A DNA stretch of 64,000 nucleotides, taken from assembly GCA_037126765.1 (NCBI GenBank), contig JBBCBC010000031.1:4349638-4413637 (forward strand), written 5' to 3'. Below, piece by piece: positions 12,218-25,480 of the stretch; within the stretch, counting starts at the first letter, position 1; every line of letters starts with the position of its first letter. A program made the translations under genes and the position numbers. This stretch comes from Stenogyne calaminthoides. Taxonomy: Eukaryota > Streptophyta > Magnoliopsida > Lamiales > Lamiaceae. The notes below the pieces were generated by a model, which was not told the origin of the DNA, did not search any database, and worked only from the letters and a program-made list of their open reading frames with translations.

Positions 12218-12904
12218 ATAGAATATGGTATATGTAATTAAGAAAAAACAAAAATTAAAACTTCTCCTATATTTAAGCCATATATTTAGCAATTATGGCC
12301 CATTAGTATTGACTCCATAATTTTAGACAGTTTTCCCATTAAATGAAAGTAATAAAGTAGTAAATTAAAAGTGAAACCTAATTGTGCGTCAATGTTTCAA
12401 CTTCATCTTCTTCATCCATTCTCTTCAAATCTAAACCAGGCATCGCCACGAGTCGGATTACCTGAAAATCAAAGCGTAAAAAAAATGGCAAAACTTGGAG
12501 AAATATTGTCGATCACGTTGGCCGTTTCATGATTTCGGTTTTATTCCTTTTGAGCGGTTCTTGGCGCTTTGAAGTCCCGGCGGATACTCAATCTGCACGG
12601 TGGCTCTCGATTATGCGGCGGACGGTCGAACCCGGCGGGTCGATCCGCTTTTTCAAAACATAGCTTCTCTCTACTTCTGTACTAAGGTGTTATTACCATA
12701 TATGTAAAAAATCAGCCTATCGCTAGGAGGCTGCTACCAATCCGACACTACAAGAAATGTCCTCTTTAGTATTGAAAAATTGTATCGTGTGCATTTATCG
12801 ATACTAACTCTTATTCTTTTGTATCTACCTTATTGCTTATGATGCTATCTCCATAAGCAATAGTGTGTCGGAAATTTATTTTTGATACAATTAAATTTAG
12901 GAGG

Positions 12905-13362
12905 GAGTGACTCTAGGTACAAAAGTCACTCCCCAAGGTACAATAAAATCCTTTATTTTGACTCTACGCACAAAAAATATGGTTAGAAAAGTCTAAGTTG
13001 CCTTTCCGTCCTTTTTTACGCCTTGACACGTTTTGAAGTGCGCTTTTTTTACCTTTTCTCATTACTACTAGGCCAATTTTTGGAGTGCATTTTTTTTTAC
13101 TTTTATGCACTTTTTTTTTTTTTTTATTCCACTTTTTATTAGTTGCAATTTTTTATATAATTTAATTTAAATTTGATTTTATAAAATTTGTTCTTAATCG
13201 CACTTTTCAAAAAATAATATGTACTTTCCCAAAAATGTACTTGGTCAAAATAAAAAATAAAATTATGAATACATACAAAAAAATGAGATAAAAGGTATTT
13301 TTGGTACAAATTGTATCTTAGAGTCACTTTAAAGATACTTTGTACCTTAGAGTCTTTTTGTT
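12905..13362. mobile_element. MITE with GACTCTAGGTACAAAAGT-type ends
   Basis: The left terminus GTGACTCTAGGTACAAAAGT is mirrored by GACTCTAAGGTACAAAGT read on the other strand at the right end, and a second inner copy of the motif lies near 13305-13330. About 460 bp, non-coding, within the left arm of the outer CACTA-like element. Confidence 0.55.
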
Positions 13363-13574
13363 AGAAGTCGGGATCTTCTGATTACAGAAGCTGTTTTCCC
13401 TTCCTAACGTCGTGAAATTATTTTATTACCGAATTGAATCGTTGATCCAACGTATAATTTTAATTTTAAATGATTGTCTTTCTAATTTAAGGGGTTTTGG
13501 GATGTCATCTTGCAAAATGCATTGCATCGCTTCTACTAATAAATTTAATTAATATTTATAAAATGATGAAATTA

Positions 13575-14075
13575 TCGGCCTCGGACTCATCGGGACTCGG
13601 ACCCAAACTCGTAACCAAATCTTGACCCTAACCGCTTGGACCCACGAATGGATTAAACACTCCGGACACAGATCGGACCTTGACCCGAACCAGACCGACC
13701 ACGGACCTCGGCCGTGACCTCGACCGACACAACCGGATCGGACCCTAACCAGAACTCGAACGGACGACTTCCGAACTTGACTAGGACCGGCACAGACTTG
13801 AACCCGACCCAAACCTTCCCCGTGACCATTCAGACCGCAGACCACGTGACTGGACCTCAATCGTGACACAGACCTGGACCAGTTGACCCGGATCCTGATC
13901 CCAGACCTGGGATCGATACCGAACCTGTGTCCAAGCCGGACCTGATCCACATCTGGGCAAGCGCGGACCCAAGCACGGATTAAGACTCCTTGACTAATCG
14001 ATAACCCGGATCTACTCTCGGTGAGGACGAACGGACGGATTTGCGCACGCAGACCGAGTTCATCGTGGATTAAAT
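13575..14075. repeat. GC-rich degenerate GACC/GAACC repeat tract
   Basis: About 500 bp built of loosely repeated GGACC, GAACC, GACCTGGACC and GATCGGACC words, far richer in G+C than its flanks and with abrupt edges. The long minus-strand frame across it (181 residues, Arg/Val/Gly-rich) is explained by the absence of stop codons in such a repeat. I do not regard it as a gene. Confidence 0.7.
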
Positions 14076-14229
14076 TTTTTAAATTTATGAACATTGTATT
14101 TTTTATTTAAAAAATATTATAAGGATATTTCAGTAATTTTATCATATTTATTAAAAAAAATTAATTATTTAGCCTTATGGCGAAACAGTATCGTCCATGG
14201 CGAAGTTAAATGATGTGTCAACCTTATAG

Positions 14230-14830
14230 TATCCGTTAATTTTTTATACTAATGTTTTTTTTATTAGTAATATATATTTATTGATACTACTTAGTTTTAG
14301 CATCATATACTTTTTAGGATACTAATTATCTTTGGTATCAAAAATTTATTTTAATTTTATAATATCCATATTTTGTTTGATATTGTTCTTATTTTGGTAT
14401 TAGTAATTTATTTATTAATACACCACTTATTTTTAGCATCATTTTTTTTTGATACTAATTGACATTGGTATCAGAAATTAAATTATGGATACTATTAATT
14501 TTATAGCATTCATTACTTTTTTGATACTGTTGTTATTTTGGTATTAGTAATTTATTTATTGGTACCACTTATTTTTAGCATCAAATATTTTTTGGTACTT
14601 ATTGTGATTGGTATCGAAAATTAAATTCTCGATATAATTAATTTTATAGAACCCATATTATCTATATGATACTATTGTTATTTTGGTATTAATAATTTAT
14701 TTATTGACACCACTTATTTTTTGCATCAAATTTCTTTTTTGATACTAAGTAAATTTGGTATCAGGAATCTAATACTCCCTAGATTAATTTCTGATACAAT
14801 TAATACCCAATTGAAAACTCATTTGACTAC
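14230..14830. repeat. Subterminal tandem repeats, unit about 145 bp
   Basis: The word TTTTGGTATTAGTAATTTAT recurs at about 14390, 14533 and 14682, with matching GATACTAATT, TTTTAGCATCA and GGTATCAGAAATTAA words in between, giving about four diverged units. Such short-motif-rich arrays just inside the ends are typical of CACTA transposons, where they bind the element's own DNA-binding protein. Confidence 0.7.
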
Positions 14831-15353
14831 ATAAAAAAAAATGCAACACTTGATGATAAAAATTCATGCAAAATTAGTGTTGAGATATATGTGTGCCGAC
14901 ATTTTATGAAATAAAATGAATTTGAATATTCTTACTAATCGAATATGATTTATTTGATTTCAATTTAAGTTAAACTTTAGATTTGATTTGTTATTTAAAT
15001 CTTTTGCACATTTAAAATTTCAGATATAGTTTTTGCTTTTTTCAAAATTACTTTGGTCGGCACTTTAACACACCACATGATCACATTTGAAACATAGTGG
15101 GTGGTTATTCTTTTTTCACTCTCTTTTCGGTTTTGTGTAGTTTGGTGTATGATAACCTCTATTCTCTTCCTCTACTTAAGTTCGAATTATTTGTGATGTT
15201 AATTACCTAAAGCTGAAAACATTATTGGTGCATAAAGGATTCGAGGTTTGTTTGAATAAAACTTTGGCTTTATTTATTTTTTTCAGTCTAATACATGTTT
15301 TCCCTGCTATTTATATTATATCTTTATTTTAATGCCTGTGGAAATTATTTGAT
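14831..15353. other. Possible 5' non-coding part of the cargo gene
   Basis: No coding sequence. A plausible splice acceptor (TTTGATTTGACAG) lies just before 15361, so an upstream non-coding exon may exist, but I cannot place it. Confidence 0.35.
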
Positions 15354-16292
15354 TTGACAGGAAATAAGATGGACAATACAAGCAGTCCATCGTTTCGCTC
15401 AGACACTCCACTTGATTCAGAAAACCCTTCCTCTCATTCTCTTTCAAATCCTCTAAACCTTCTTGCTACAATGGCCGAGAAAAATCTGCAAAAAAATGTT
15501 AACAAAAATGTTGGTGGATCATCGTCTTCATCCCTTCCAAAACCTGTTTTCGTTATTATTCCAGATTCTCTAGTTCGCGTAACCCTCCAACAAATCGCTA
15601 AGACAAACCCTTCATCATTTCCCTGGAAGTGTTTATAGGTTCCAAACTTGTTGATAATCTCTAAATATGTCGATCTTAGTGCTTGTTCTCAAGTTCCTGA
15701 ACAAAACCCACTGAGAATCCTTCAAAATCATTTTTTGACAATGTTGATACAACCCCTTCTAACAAGCTTGATGCAGAAACGAAAAAAATGTAAAGTCTTC
15801 AGACTCAAATGCTTAAAGGAGAAGCTGAGAATAGTGAAGTTAAGGAAAGCAATGTGCTCCTGCACGAGGCCGATGGGAAAAACGTCCCGGGTGTCAAAGG
15901 AATCTTGGGAAAAAGGTTCGATTATACTGGTAAGAGACCAAAGCGCACTGATGGTGGTTCTACTAATCCAATTGCTGTAGAAGATTCAGATGATGATGTC
16001 CCAATGCAAAGCCCTCATGAACAAAGTGTTGAATTTGGTGGTGAAACTAAGGATTCAGAGGATGGATTAACTATCAATGAAATCCTGGCCAAGAGGGAAG
16101 CTCGAACAAAGAGAAAGAATGAACCTGTTGTTTTCTGATGTTGCTTACTCATCAGGGGAATCTCTTGATGAAGATGTTGATGAAGAAGTTGATGCAGATG
16201 CTGAGGAGGAGGCTGATGATTCTGATAAAGGTGCAAGTCCTGAACCAGACCAATCCAATCCAAATTTTAACGAAGAAGAGGTCTATGTATGA
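15354..16292 (+). pseudogene. 5' half of a broken 'putative plant transposon protein' gene
   Basis: The reading runs through three overlapping frames: 15354-15638 (Ser/Asn-rich start, ending in a stop), 15648-15980, then 15809-16138 and 16077-16292. Together they give a low-complexity N-terminal region, a basic segment (GILGKRFDYTGKRPKRTD) and an acidic segment rich in Asp/Glu with VDEEVDADAEEEADD. At least two frameshifts and a stop show decay. Coding sequence continues past the last stop (DPNDRTYYDKRLVL after a frame change) up to the LTR start at 16340 and resumes at 33972. I call the family from the second half; this half alone has no diagnostic domain. Confidence 0.55.
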
Positions 16293-16339
16293 ATCCGATC
16301 CAAATGATAGAACTTATTATGATAAAAGATTAGTATTAG

Positions 16340-17195
16340 TGTCCTAGAGACAATCTTTGTAAGATATAATACTTGATAATATTCAGTTTGATTTAATATT
16401 ATTATCCATTTAATATTAATGTATGGCAATACATTTGTTTGAATATTATGTTTGATTGTTTGCATTTATTCATATATGTGTTCCCATGAACCAATCTTTG
16501 TTAGAGAATGTGAGACCTCGGATGACTTAATAAGCATGGTTCTCAAATATTTGATCAAGGATCATCAAGAATGAGATATTGATGATGCATTTGAGATTGA
16601 TGTGCGATGCGTATCATAATCTTAAAGAGTGTTGTAGTTCTCACTTACTTCTTCTGGTGATACTAGGTATCTCATGATGGATGGCACATATATGCAGAGG
16701 GTATTGATATACTCATCCGAGAACCTGTTTGATATTACTCCACTTAAGCGCCTCGTGTCTGTTTCGGTTAGGTGGAAGCGATGTGATATTCCTCTAACTT
16801 GAGGTCAATATGCACAACATGTATAGAGTGGTGAACTTTGATCATGACTCGGACGCTTGCACCCTTAATGGGTAGATATATCATAGATTGAGTTCATCAC
16901 AAAATGCATGCGGCGTGGTAGTTTGTGCCAAGAAAATGATTCATTCCTCAATTTGAATTTAAAAAGAATGCTCGTCTTTTGCATACTTATTGGATCGTTG
17001 GTCATTGGCCAATGCAAGTCGATTTGAAATGGTGTCCAAATGTGACATACATGATCAATTAACGTGAATGAGAAAATATGATTAAATTATTTGAATAGAC
17101 ACTTCATCACGTTCAAGATTTAATCGGGCATCCGCAAATGAAAGGACATTATCACAATAACCCATGTAATGTTATAGGTTCTTTGCAAATACCTC
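16340..17195. mobile_element. Solo LTR, left part
   Basis: Begins TGTCCTAGAGACAATC directly after ATTAG. No gag or pol sequence belongs to it. It is cut at about 17195 by the TNP2 CACTA element and continues at about 33304. The joined length would be about 1.5 kb, which fits a long LTR left by recombination between two LTRs. The exact inner junction is uncertain by tens of bases. Confidence 0.55.
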
Positions 17196-17620
17196 TGGCA
17201 ACGCCTTATATATCGCTAAAAAAGATGGTGTTTCTGGCGGTTTTAGGGACGGTTTAAACCGATGAAACCGCTTTAAAATTATAGTTGTGATTGTTTTAGC
17301 GACGGTTTTCATCCGGCCGAAAACGAGGGTCACTAAGATTTAGCGGCGATTTTCGTCTGTCCGCCGCTAGGTAGCGGCGACTTATTTCCATCGCACAAAA
17401 TATAGACGGCTTCATTTCGTCGCAACATAGCGACGGTCTAAACTGTCGCTAAACCGTCGATATATTGTCGACGGTTATAACGTCATAATACCGTCATTCA
17501 CTGGCGACGCCTTTCCGCTCGGTATTAGCGATTTAAAATTTCCATCGACATTTGCGTTTATAGTCATCGGTCAGTATTAGTGGTTAAAGGCGTCGCTACA
17601 TCGGTCGCTAGAACTGGCTA
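17196..17620. repeat. CACTA subterminal repeats (3' end)
   Basis: Dense variants of TTTAGCGACGGTTTT, GCGGCGATTTTCGTC and CCGTCGCTAAA in both orientations. They match the motif family at 31850-33300, at the other end of the same transposon, and are presumed binding sites for its TNPA-like protein. Confidence 0.7.
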
Positions 17621-17865
17621 AGCTAAATCGTGAATTTTTTTTTAAAAAATGGCTCATCAGGTTTGAACTCAGTGTCTGGCGCCTCGGCAATCGAACCACA
17701 AACCATCTCGAACCCAACCACCAAGATCTTCTTATATAAGCCATCAAGCCTCCCAATTAAATGGAGGTATATATTCGCTTCCATGAGGGACCTAATGACG
17801 GGACCTTGCGCTTCAAGATGATCAATTCCGGGCACTTCTTTTTTGCGTTTACTTAATGAATTTAA

Positions 17866-18290
17866 TTCTATATGTCCTAAAATTCATTTTTTTCTAATTT
17901 TTTTTAAATTCTTTATTTCAATTATGTTATTTAATAATTCAATTACATTTTAATATAATAATTTATATTTTTTATTTATAAATTATAATTAAATTAAAAT
18001 ATATTAAAATTGTATTTTTTAACTTATTTTTAATAAAATTAATTCTATATGTCCTAAAATTCATTTTTTTTTAATTTTTTTTTAAAAATTCTTTATTTCA
18101 ATCATCTTATTTAAGAATTCAATTACATTTTAATATAATAATTTATATTTTTTATTTTTAAATTTTAATTAAATTAAAATATATTAAAATTGTATTTTTT
18201 AACTTATTTTTAATAAAATTAATTCTATATTAATTAACAATTCCTTTTTTTTCAATTTTTTTTAAATTAGATTATTTCAATTATCTTATT
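17866..18290. repeat. Tandem duplication of about 178 bp in the CACTA 3' region
   Basis: The unit beginning TTAATTCTATATGTCCTAAA occurs at about 17866 and again at about 18041, nearly identical, and a partial third copy starts near 18220. Extremely AT-rich and non-coding. Confidence 0.75.
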
Positions 18291-18389
18291 TAGTTATAGT
18301 TTTTATATTGAATAATTAGCAAAAAATAAATTATATTAAGCAATGTCAAATAACTTGTAATATGCAAATACATGAAAATATTATAAATG

Positions 18390-19017
18390 AAAGACAATAT
18401 TATTATTATTCGTCATCATCATCGCTGCCCCCATCTGTATTATTATCATCATCCTCCTCCTCGTCCTGGTCCTCGTCGTCGTCGTCCTCCTCCTCCTCTT
18501 CCTCACCATCTTCATTCTCATTCACATCCTCATCTTCATCATGATCGTTATCCTCCATGCATTGTCCCAATCTCTATCAAACTGGATTTAAACCGTTAAG
18601 TCTATGAAAAGATTGAAATCTCCTGTATGCACTTCAGTTTGAGCATCAACTTGTTCCGTTTGGAACAGCGTGTCGTCAACCGCGTCAGTTGAATCCTGTT
18701 TAGGAACTTGCACTAGTGATCTCGCCTTTACTTTGCAAACAACCATCCATTCATTGCTCGAACCTGGATACATGCAGTAGTATACTTGGGATACTGACGA
18801 CAAACAAAATGGATCATACCGGACATAACAAGTCTTCTATGAACATCGATCATTTTTGTATTTAGGATGAATCCTTGTTCTGAAATAGATGGATCATACC
18901 AATCACACTTGAACAACACAACGATCTTCTCGGTAAACCCTTATATCCACTTCAATGACGTCTTGTAGTGTCCGTAGTGTCTTGGCTTTCTCCATTGAAC
19001 ATTGCCCGTTAATACAA
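18390..19017 (-). pseudogene. CACTA protein, C-terminal DUF4216 part with acidic tail
   Basis: Read on the minus strand, frames at 18728-18919 and 18588-18803 contain LFKCDWYD, VHRRLVMSG and a later IQVRAMNGW stretch, the arrangement of DUF4216 found at the C-terminus of CACTA-encoded proteins. A long Asp/Glu run follows (about 18400-18550), read on the plus strand as TCC/TCG/ATC repeats. The frame is broken several times. The upstream half of the domain is displaced to 28182 and beyond by the inserted copia element. Confidence 0.65.
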
Positions 19018-19023
19018 ACTCCC

Positions 19024-20948
19024 TGTTGGGAATTAATTGCGGATCTATTCGGGATGAATATTTAAATACAAATTTAATTCTAACAATTATTACTAAAGCG
19101 TGAATTAATCCTATATTAATTGAATAATAATTCAACAACAAATCATGATATATAAGCAGTTCACATAAATCCTAATGATCTTGGAATACTGCGGTTTCGT
19201 GAACTAACCTCTTGGAGTGGCAATGGTCTCGTCGATAAAAACACTTAAAAAGCCTTCCCAAAGTATTCCTAGTTCTTCTTCGTCAATCCAGGTGGAAGGA
19301 AGCTCATGAACAATTAACAAAGGAAAATAAAATTTGTTGCACCACCTTTGTGGATTTACTAATTTTTCCGCACATGGAATTGTACACTCCACAATTGAGG
19401 TTTTGAAAATACATAATCATCGACATTTCAAAATATTTGATATTTTATCGGCGATATTTTCAGAAAAACCAATTTTAAATGTTCTCCGAGGATGAAACAT
19501 TCATCCCTATTTATTTATAGATAGGTGGTGACGATTTTTGTCATGGAATAGGGAGGAAAAATCTTTTTCTTGGTCTCTGTAAAAAATCTTGAATATATCT
19601 CCTATATTTTTTTTCTCCATAATTAAAATATTCCATAAAATCCCGTTCTCTTGTTATGGTCATTTTCTAAAAAATAAGGATAAAGATTCCAAGATTTGGA
19701 TCTTCTTGAATTTATGAGATATACTTGTATTGCAAGAATACATATCTTATAATATCTTTTCAAGAAAATCAAGAAAATCTTTTCTTTCCTTTATTCTTTC
19801 AAAATTTTTAAAATAACATATAAATAACCAAGTGGGAGATTTCTTGAATTTAATGAGATAATCTTGTATTTCAAGAATACATATCTTCATTCCATAACAA
19901 AATTCAAAAGAAAATCTTTCTCCCCTTTTATTTATATTTTTCAAAATTAATGAGGAAAAATAGCAACAAAATTTATTTTATTTTTAAAACACCTTTTTCA
20001 GTTATTGGACTTTATGTTTGGGCCACTTGAGGGCCTTTAGGAGAATTAAGATTGGACCTTCCAATGAATCTTGAATTATCAATATTGAGCCCAATATTAT
20101 TCAAGCCCATAAATATTAATTAATCCCACTACATAATTAATATTTTTTATCCATCTTAACCCATATTACAGTCAATATGGCTCTGGGTTATTATTTCCGT
20201 GTTTAAGATTATCAAAGCCCATTAATTAATTCGTCCCCTTTGCTTTCCATTAATTAATATCTTTTATCCTTGGTAAATGAGCGGTTCAACATTATTATCA
20301 TGGGAAACTAGTTCCACTTTGCAAGATTTGGTATGATAAAACTTATGAACCTCGAGAAGCCAAATCGAAACAAGCGTGCTTGCACACGATTCTCAAGTAT
20401 TAAATCTTAGCAATCGTGTGTGACCAATAATATTGCCCTAGATATAAAAAGTATTGAATCTCGTTGATTCTCTGCCCTTAATAAGTCAAAAGCAATAATT
20501 ACTAACCACACGCGATCCTATTTAAGGGACGAAGATTAAGAAATAACGAACCCCGAGGTCTAATTCTTCCTAGTTAGGTACGGAAGAATTTGTCCTCCTA
20601 TGGGGTCCTATTGGTGCACTAAACATGCACTAGTGTAATCTCTTGGTCAAAACAAGTCAATCCCGAGCACTTACACTTCAACCTTTCACGATGGATTGTT
20701 CATTTCCATCTAGTGCGTGAATGGTGTACTTTTTGGTTACAAGGGATTTATTAATTTAATCTTCGTGATCGGTATCACTAAACTTCTACAATGTAACACG
20801 TCTTTATTTATTGAACAGTTATGCGATAAATATATATAACATTCGATGATATTTTAAAGCATCGATGATAAACAATTTATTTCGATAAATAAGACCGAAA
20901 TTGGTTTGATTATACAAAAAAAAGCATACTTTTCAAATATAATCAACA
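19024..20948 (-). repeat. LTR of the nested copia element (left copy, 3' LTR by orientation)
   Basis: 1925 bp. Nearly collinear with 26258-28181, but the differences come in short clusters (for example around 19225-19260, 20290-20370 and 20560-20620) rather than being scattered. This looks like consensus or gene-conversion patches rather than simple ageing. Confidence 0.85.
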
Positions 20949-20958
20949 ATCTCCCACT

Positions 20959-23900
20959 TATACTCAAAATGCGCTTTTTAAGTATACTCACGGCATGTCT
21001 CGTGTAGTTCTGTCGTGACATATAATGTCACCTACGAACCAATAATGTCTCCCACTTATACTCAAAGCAGATGACAGCGGTCTTGACACCCATTCATTTC
21101 ACATGTCTCGAATGTATTCGGTGAGACCCTTTTGTGAACGGATCTGCTAGATTTATCTTCTCGACGCGATCTTTGCCACTTTATATCTCACTCTTACGCA
21201 TTTCTCGTATAAGACGGGTATTTCCTTTCAATGTGTTTTCTTTTGGGCCTTGTGGTCTTGGTTCCCTTAATTTACTTTGCTCGACATTGTCACAATACTT
21301 GATGATTTGTGCTGGGCAAACCCGAACCCATCCAAGTCCTTGGAAGTTCTTGAGCCAAACAGCCTTTTCATTTGCCTCAAGCGGCTACATATTCCTTCTT
21401 CCATGGTAGAATCTGCGATGCATTTACCCTTAACGCTTCTCCATGTGGCTCCTCCCCCACGCAAAAACACACATCGAGGTAGATTTTTACGAATCTAAGT
21501 CGATTGAAATCCGAAAGTCCGTGGCCGAATGGGATTAGACTATCCGATCGATAACCACTAACATTCTATCTCGAGTTTCTTTTGAATGCCGGAATGTTTT
21601 TTAGCTGCCCAATCCATGTTTTTTCCCCCGTTACTTTGATATCTTGCCACCACGCCAACGATACAGCGAGATATCGGTCTCAAATGCACAACATTGCAGA
21701 TACATAAGGCTTCCGGCATCGAAGCATAAGGAATGCCTTTCATGTCATCTATCTCCTTTTGTGTCTTAGGGCATTTCCTCGATAGATGGATTCCATGCAC
21801 GAAAGGTACGTAAGCCTTTCTTGGAATCTGCATCTTGAATCGCTTCAAGACGGTGTTTATGTATGAAGCTTGCGATAAGCCTATCATCCTTTTTCTTGCG
21901 ATCTCGGTGATCTTGATCCCCAAGGATGTCGGGCTTCCCCTAAGTCCTTCATATCAAATTTTTTAAAAAAACGGTGCCCTTACGCCCCGATAACAACCTT
22001 TACATCGTTCAGATCGAGCGAGAATGTCATCTACGTATAGTACTAAGAATACCAATGCAGTTCCGACACGCTTTTTGTACACACAACTTTCGAACTCGTT
22101 TTGATCAAACCCATAAGACTTTATAACATGAGTCAAAACATTGGTTCCACTCACGGATGCTTGTTTCGTCCCAAAAGTAAATGGACTTCATGAGCACAAA
22201 CTTCGTGTTCTTGGCCCTTTTCAATGAAGCCTTGGGGTTGTTGCATATAGATTTCTTCATCAAGACTCCGTTAAAAAAGTCGTCTTGACATCCATTTGCC
22301 AGATTTCAAAATCGAGATGCGCAAACAATCGACAAGAAATTCGGATGGACTTGAGCATTGCTCACGAGTGAAAAAGTTTCCTCATAGACCATCCCTTCTT
22401 TCTCGAGTATAACCTTCGCCACAAGCCTTGCCTTGAAGGTTTCCACCTTCGTCGCCCCATTCCCCTCTTTTTTCTCTTGTATACCCACTTGCAACCAATG
22501 GGTTTGACCCATTAAGTGGTTCGACTAGCTCCACACTCTGTTATGATCCATAGAACCCATTTTGGCTTTCATTGCTTTTGCCAAGAAACCGCGATCATTG
22601 TCTTCGATTGCCTCATCATATGTCCATGGGTCGATTAAGTCTTGTCAGGGAATCCGTCAGGGACTCTCCTATCCCCATGAATCTCTCGGCTGTCTCCACA
22701 ACCCTCCCACTACTGACGAGATTCAGTTGTGAAAAGAAATGTGTCGTTTGGTATGTCATCTTATGCGGTTGGCAGAGGTTAGCCCTTAGCTCATTTAAGG
22801 TAATCTCACTGGTCTTCTTTCGTTCATATAAACTTTCCAAAAATCTAAAATGGGTGCTTATTACCACCTTTTGATCTTCGGGACCATAGAACATACACCC
22901 CTTTTTTGTTCCCTCGGTATCCTACAAACAACCTTAATTACGATCGAGGATCCAATTTTTCCGCTTCCTTGTCCAACACGTAGGGGCGGACACCCCCAAA
23001 TTCTCATGTGTCTCAAATCGGGCTTCGCGTCGGTCCCACAATTCTTTGGGAGTTTTGGGAATCGATTTGGATGGCACCAAGTTCGAGAATATGTCATTTG
23101 TTTCCAAGGCATGACCCCGTAATCGACTTGGGAAGATCCCATAACTCATCATTGATCTAAACCATTTCCAAAAGAGTTCTGTTTCTTTCGCTCCGCAACC
23201 CCGTTTGTTGAGGGTTTCGATGCTGATTAATAGGATATAATCCCTTCATCGACAAGTAGTTCAAAAACTCATCATTTGAGGTACTTTCGCCTCCCACGAT
23301 CGGATCGTAGAGACTTGATACGTTTTCCCTATGATTCTCTCTGCTAGAGCCTTAAACTCTTTGAATTTCTCAAAGGTCTCGATTTATGCTTCATAAAGGA
23401 AAATATAACCGTACCTTGAGTAGTCATCAATAAAACATGTAAATACTCATAACCTCCTCTTGCTTTGGTTGACATTGGACCACATACGTCGTGTGAGCGA
23501 TTTCTAACACTTCTTTGGCTCTATTCTCGCTCGAATGCCCTCTTTTGGTCATTTTACCCTCCAAACATGATTCGCGGGGTTGGTATTGGTTCAACTTGGA
23601 GAGACTCCGGTGGAACCGTCTTCAACCAACCTTTGGATCCTCTTTGGATTAATATGTCCCAATCTTAGATGCCATAGAAGTGTTTCGTTCACGTCTGATG
23701 AACGTTTTCTTTTATCGGAAACAATTGATGTGTTATAGGATGCATTTCGTGAGTGGTGTGCACAGTTAATTGTATAAAGACTATTCGACAACGTTCCATG
23801 ACATATAAATTTATCATAAAGAGAAATGGTAACAACATTATCAAAAGTAACCGAATATCCATCATGGTAAAGTTTAGAAACTGAAATTAATTTCTTTCTA

Positions 23901-25480
23901 AAATTCGGAACGTAAAGAACATCTCTTAAAATTAAAAACTCGCCTTCAAAAAGATGGGTGCACTTCTCCATCGCTTCACCGCCACTCTCAGAAGATCGCT
24001 TCAATTTGACGATGAGATCTCACTCCCACTAAGTTCTTGGGTCCGCTTGAACCCGTGAAGCAAACATGATCAGTGGATCCCGTATCAACTACCCACGAAT
24101 GAGAAGTATACGCCGCTAAACAAGTTTCAACAACTAGTGCGTGAGAATTACCTTTCTTTCCGGCCCTTTTGGGGTTGGAACAGGCAAACCTCCATTGTCC
24201 TTCACATTTGTTGAAGCACTTCCTCTTTGGATTTTCCTCGACACCACAAAGCATTCCTCATCTTACCATTGCCCTTGGCAATGATTGAGTTTTATTGCTT
24301 ATGGCTTTTGGTTCTCTTCTTCTTCTGGCCTACCCCTGGCCTAGAAGATGAAGATGGACCACTGCCGTTCAAAGCTTGAGTTTGGTGCCCCATCAACATC
24401 TTTGCCGAGACCAAAGCTTGTAAACAAATCGCCTAATGAGGCCAAAATGCTCAAAAACTTTTTGGGCGTAGAGTGAAGTACCAAATTCATCCGAGTCTCG
24501 ATTATAATCTGCACTCGTAACCTCAAGTTTGTTCGGATGGGCCATCAATTTTGAGGACGTAATCCCTTCTGGGTTTGCCTCCACCATTTTGCGATGACAT
24601 CTCTCGCAAGGTGATCCGACGAGTCCCACATTTTTACTCGTCGGTTTGGCTCATTTGATTTTGGTGTGTCAATAATCCACTTGTGCTTTTTTATGCGATT
24701 AGAGACAATTATAATTTTTTCGTTTCAATCAATATAGTTACCATACTTATTCTATTGACTTTTAAGTATAAAAAGAAGTGGATTAAAGGTTACGACATCT
24801 TTGAAAGAAATAAATAACTATATGCATAAGCACAAATATATCACAAAGTTCGATCACATGCATCATATTAAAATCTCAAAAAAAATATGAACATCATCGC
24901 CCAACATCTCAAAAGCATTTTAAATAAGCTTGGCGTGGGGTGGATCATTATTTAAACACATTCAAGAAAAGTTACAAACAAGAACAATTACAAACCTTTA
25001 ATATCCAGATTAATAGTTGGCTCCTACTTAACCAATATAAAATTCGCGGGGACTTGAGGGAAGTATATGCATATCAATTTTATACCTAAGTAATAACCAT
25101 GATTAAATACAAAATTATTATTTTGCTTTGAGCGAGCCTCGTGGGAGGGTCATCGCGCCAATTAGTAATAATCCACAATCATCCATTTGGAATTTATTCA
25201 TGTGAAAGCTATCTTTTGACCGAGTCCGTGGAGAATTTCTCAAAAGAATTCACAAATAAATAAATCATGGAGGTCAAAATTAATTCAATTTTATTATCCA
25301 TAAAATTGTCAATTAATTGTTTAAGCATACTTAGTAATTTTTCGAAAGTGAGATTTTTCAAAAACGTTTTCTCATGCTTCTAAATTTAAACACAATTTAA
25401 ATAAGCGTAAAATAAAGCATAAACATCAAGACAAAAATTAAACATATTGGGGCACACATATCCAATTGTCACGGTTAATT
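20959..25480 (-). pseudogene. Decayed copia polyprotein (gag remnant, protease, integrase, RT, RNase H)
   Basis: Minus strand from high to low coordinates. A gag remnant lies at 24629-24393. The protease motif HSWVVDTGSTDHVC is in 24254-23988. In 24004-23591, LRDVLYVPNFRKKLISVSKL is followed by LLWHLRLGHINPKRIQ of the GAG-pre-integrase domain. The integrase C-terminal side (RHMRIWGCP) is in 23142-22861. The RT start (ETFKARLVAK, YEETFS) is in 22512-22306, the RT catalytic LVLYVDDIL in 22154-21963 and an RT tail (GLSQASYINTVLKRFKM) in 21923-21558. RNase H traces (WRSVKGKCIADSTME, then NLADPFTKG in another frame) lie in 21470-21130. Many frameshifts and stops, so no functional product. Confidence 0.75.

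Noticed and set aside
13549..14094. 181-residue minus-strand reading frame
   Set aside because: It follows the borders of the GC-rich GACC repeat, has Arg/Val/Gly-biased low-complexity sequence and is overlapped by another frame. The repeat explains its openness.
18362..18544. Ser-rich plus-strand frame
   Set aside because: It is the antisense of the Asp/Glu-rich tail of the CACTA DUF4216 protein; the TCC/TCG run reads as serine only on the wrong strand.
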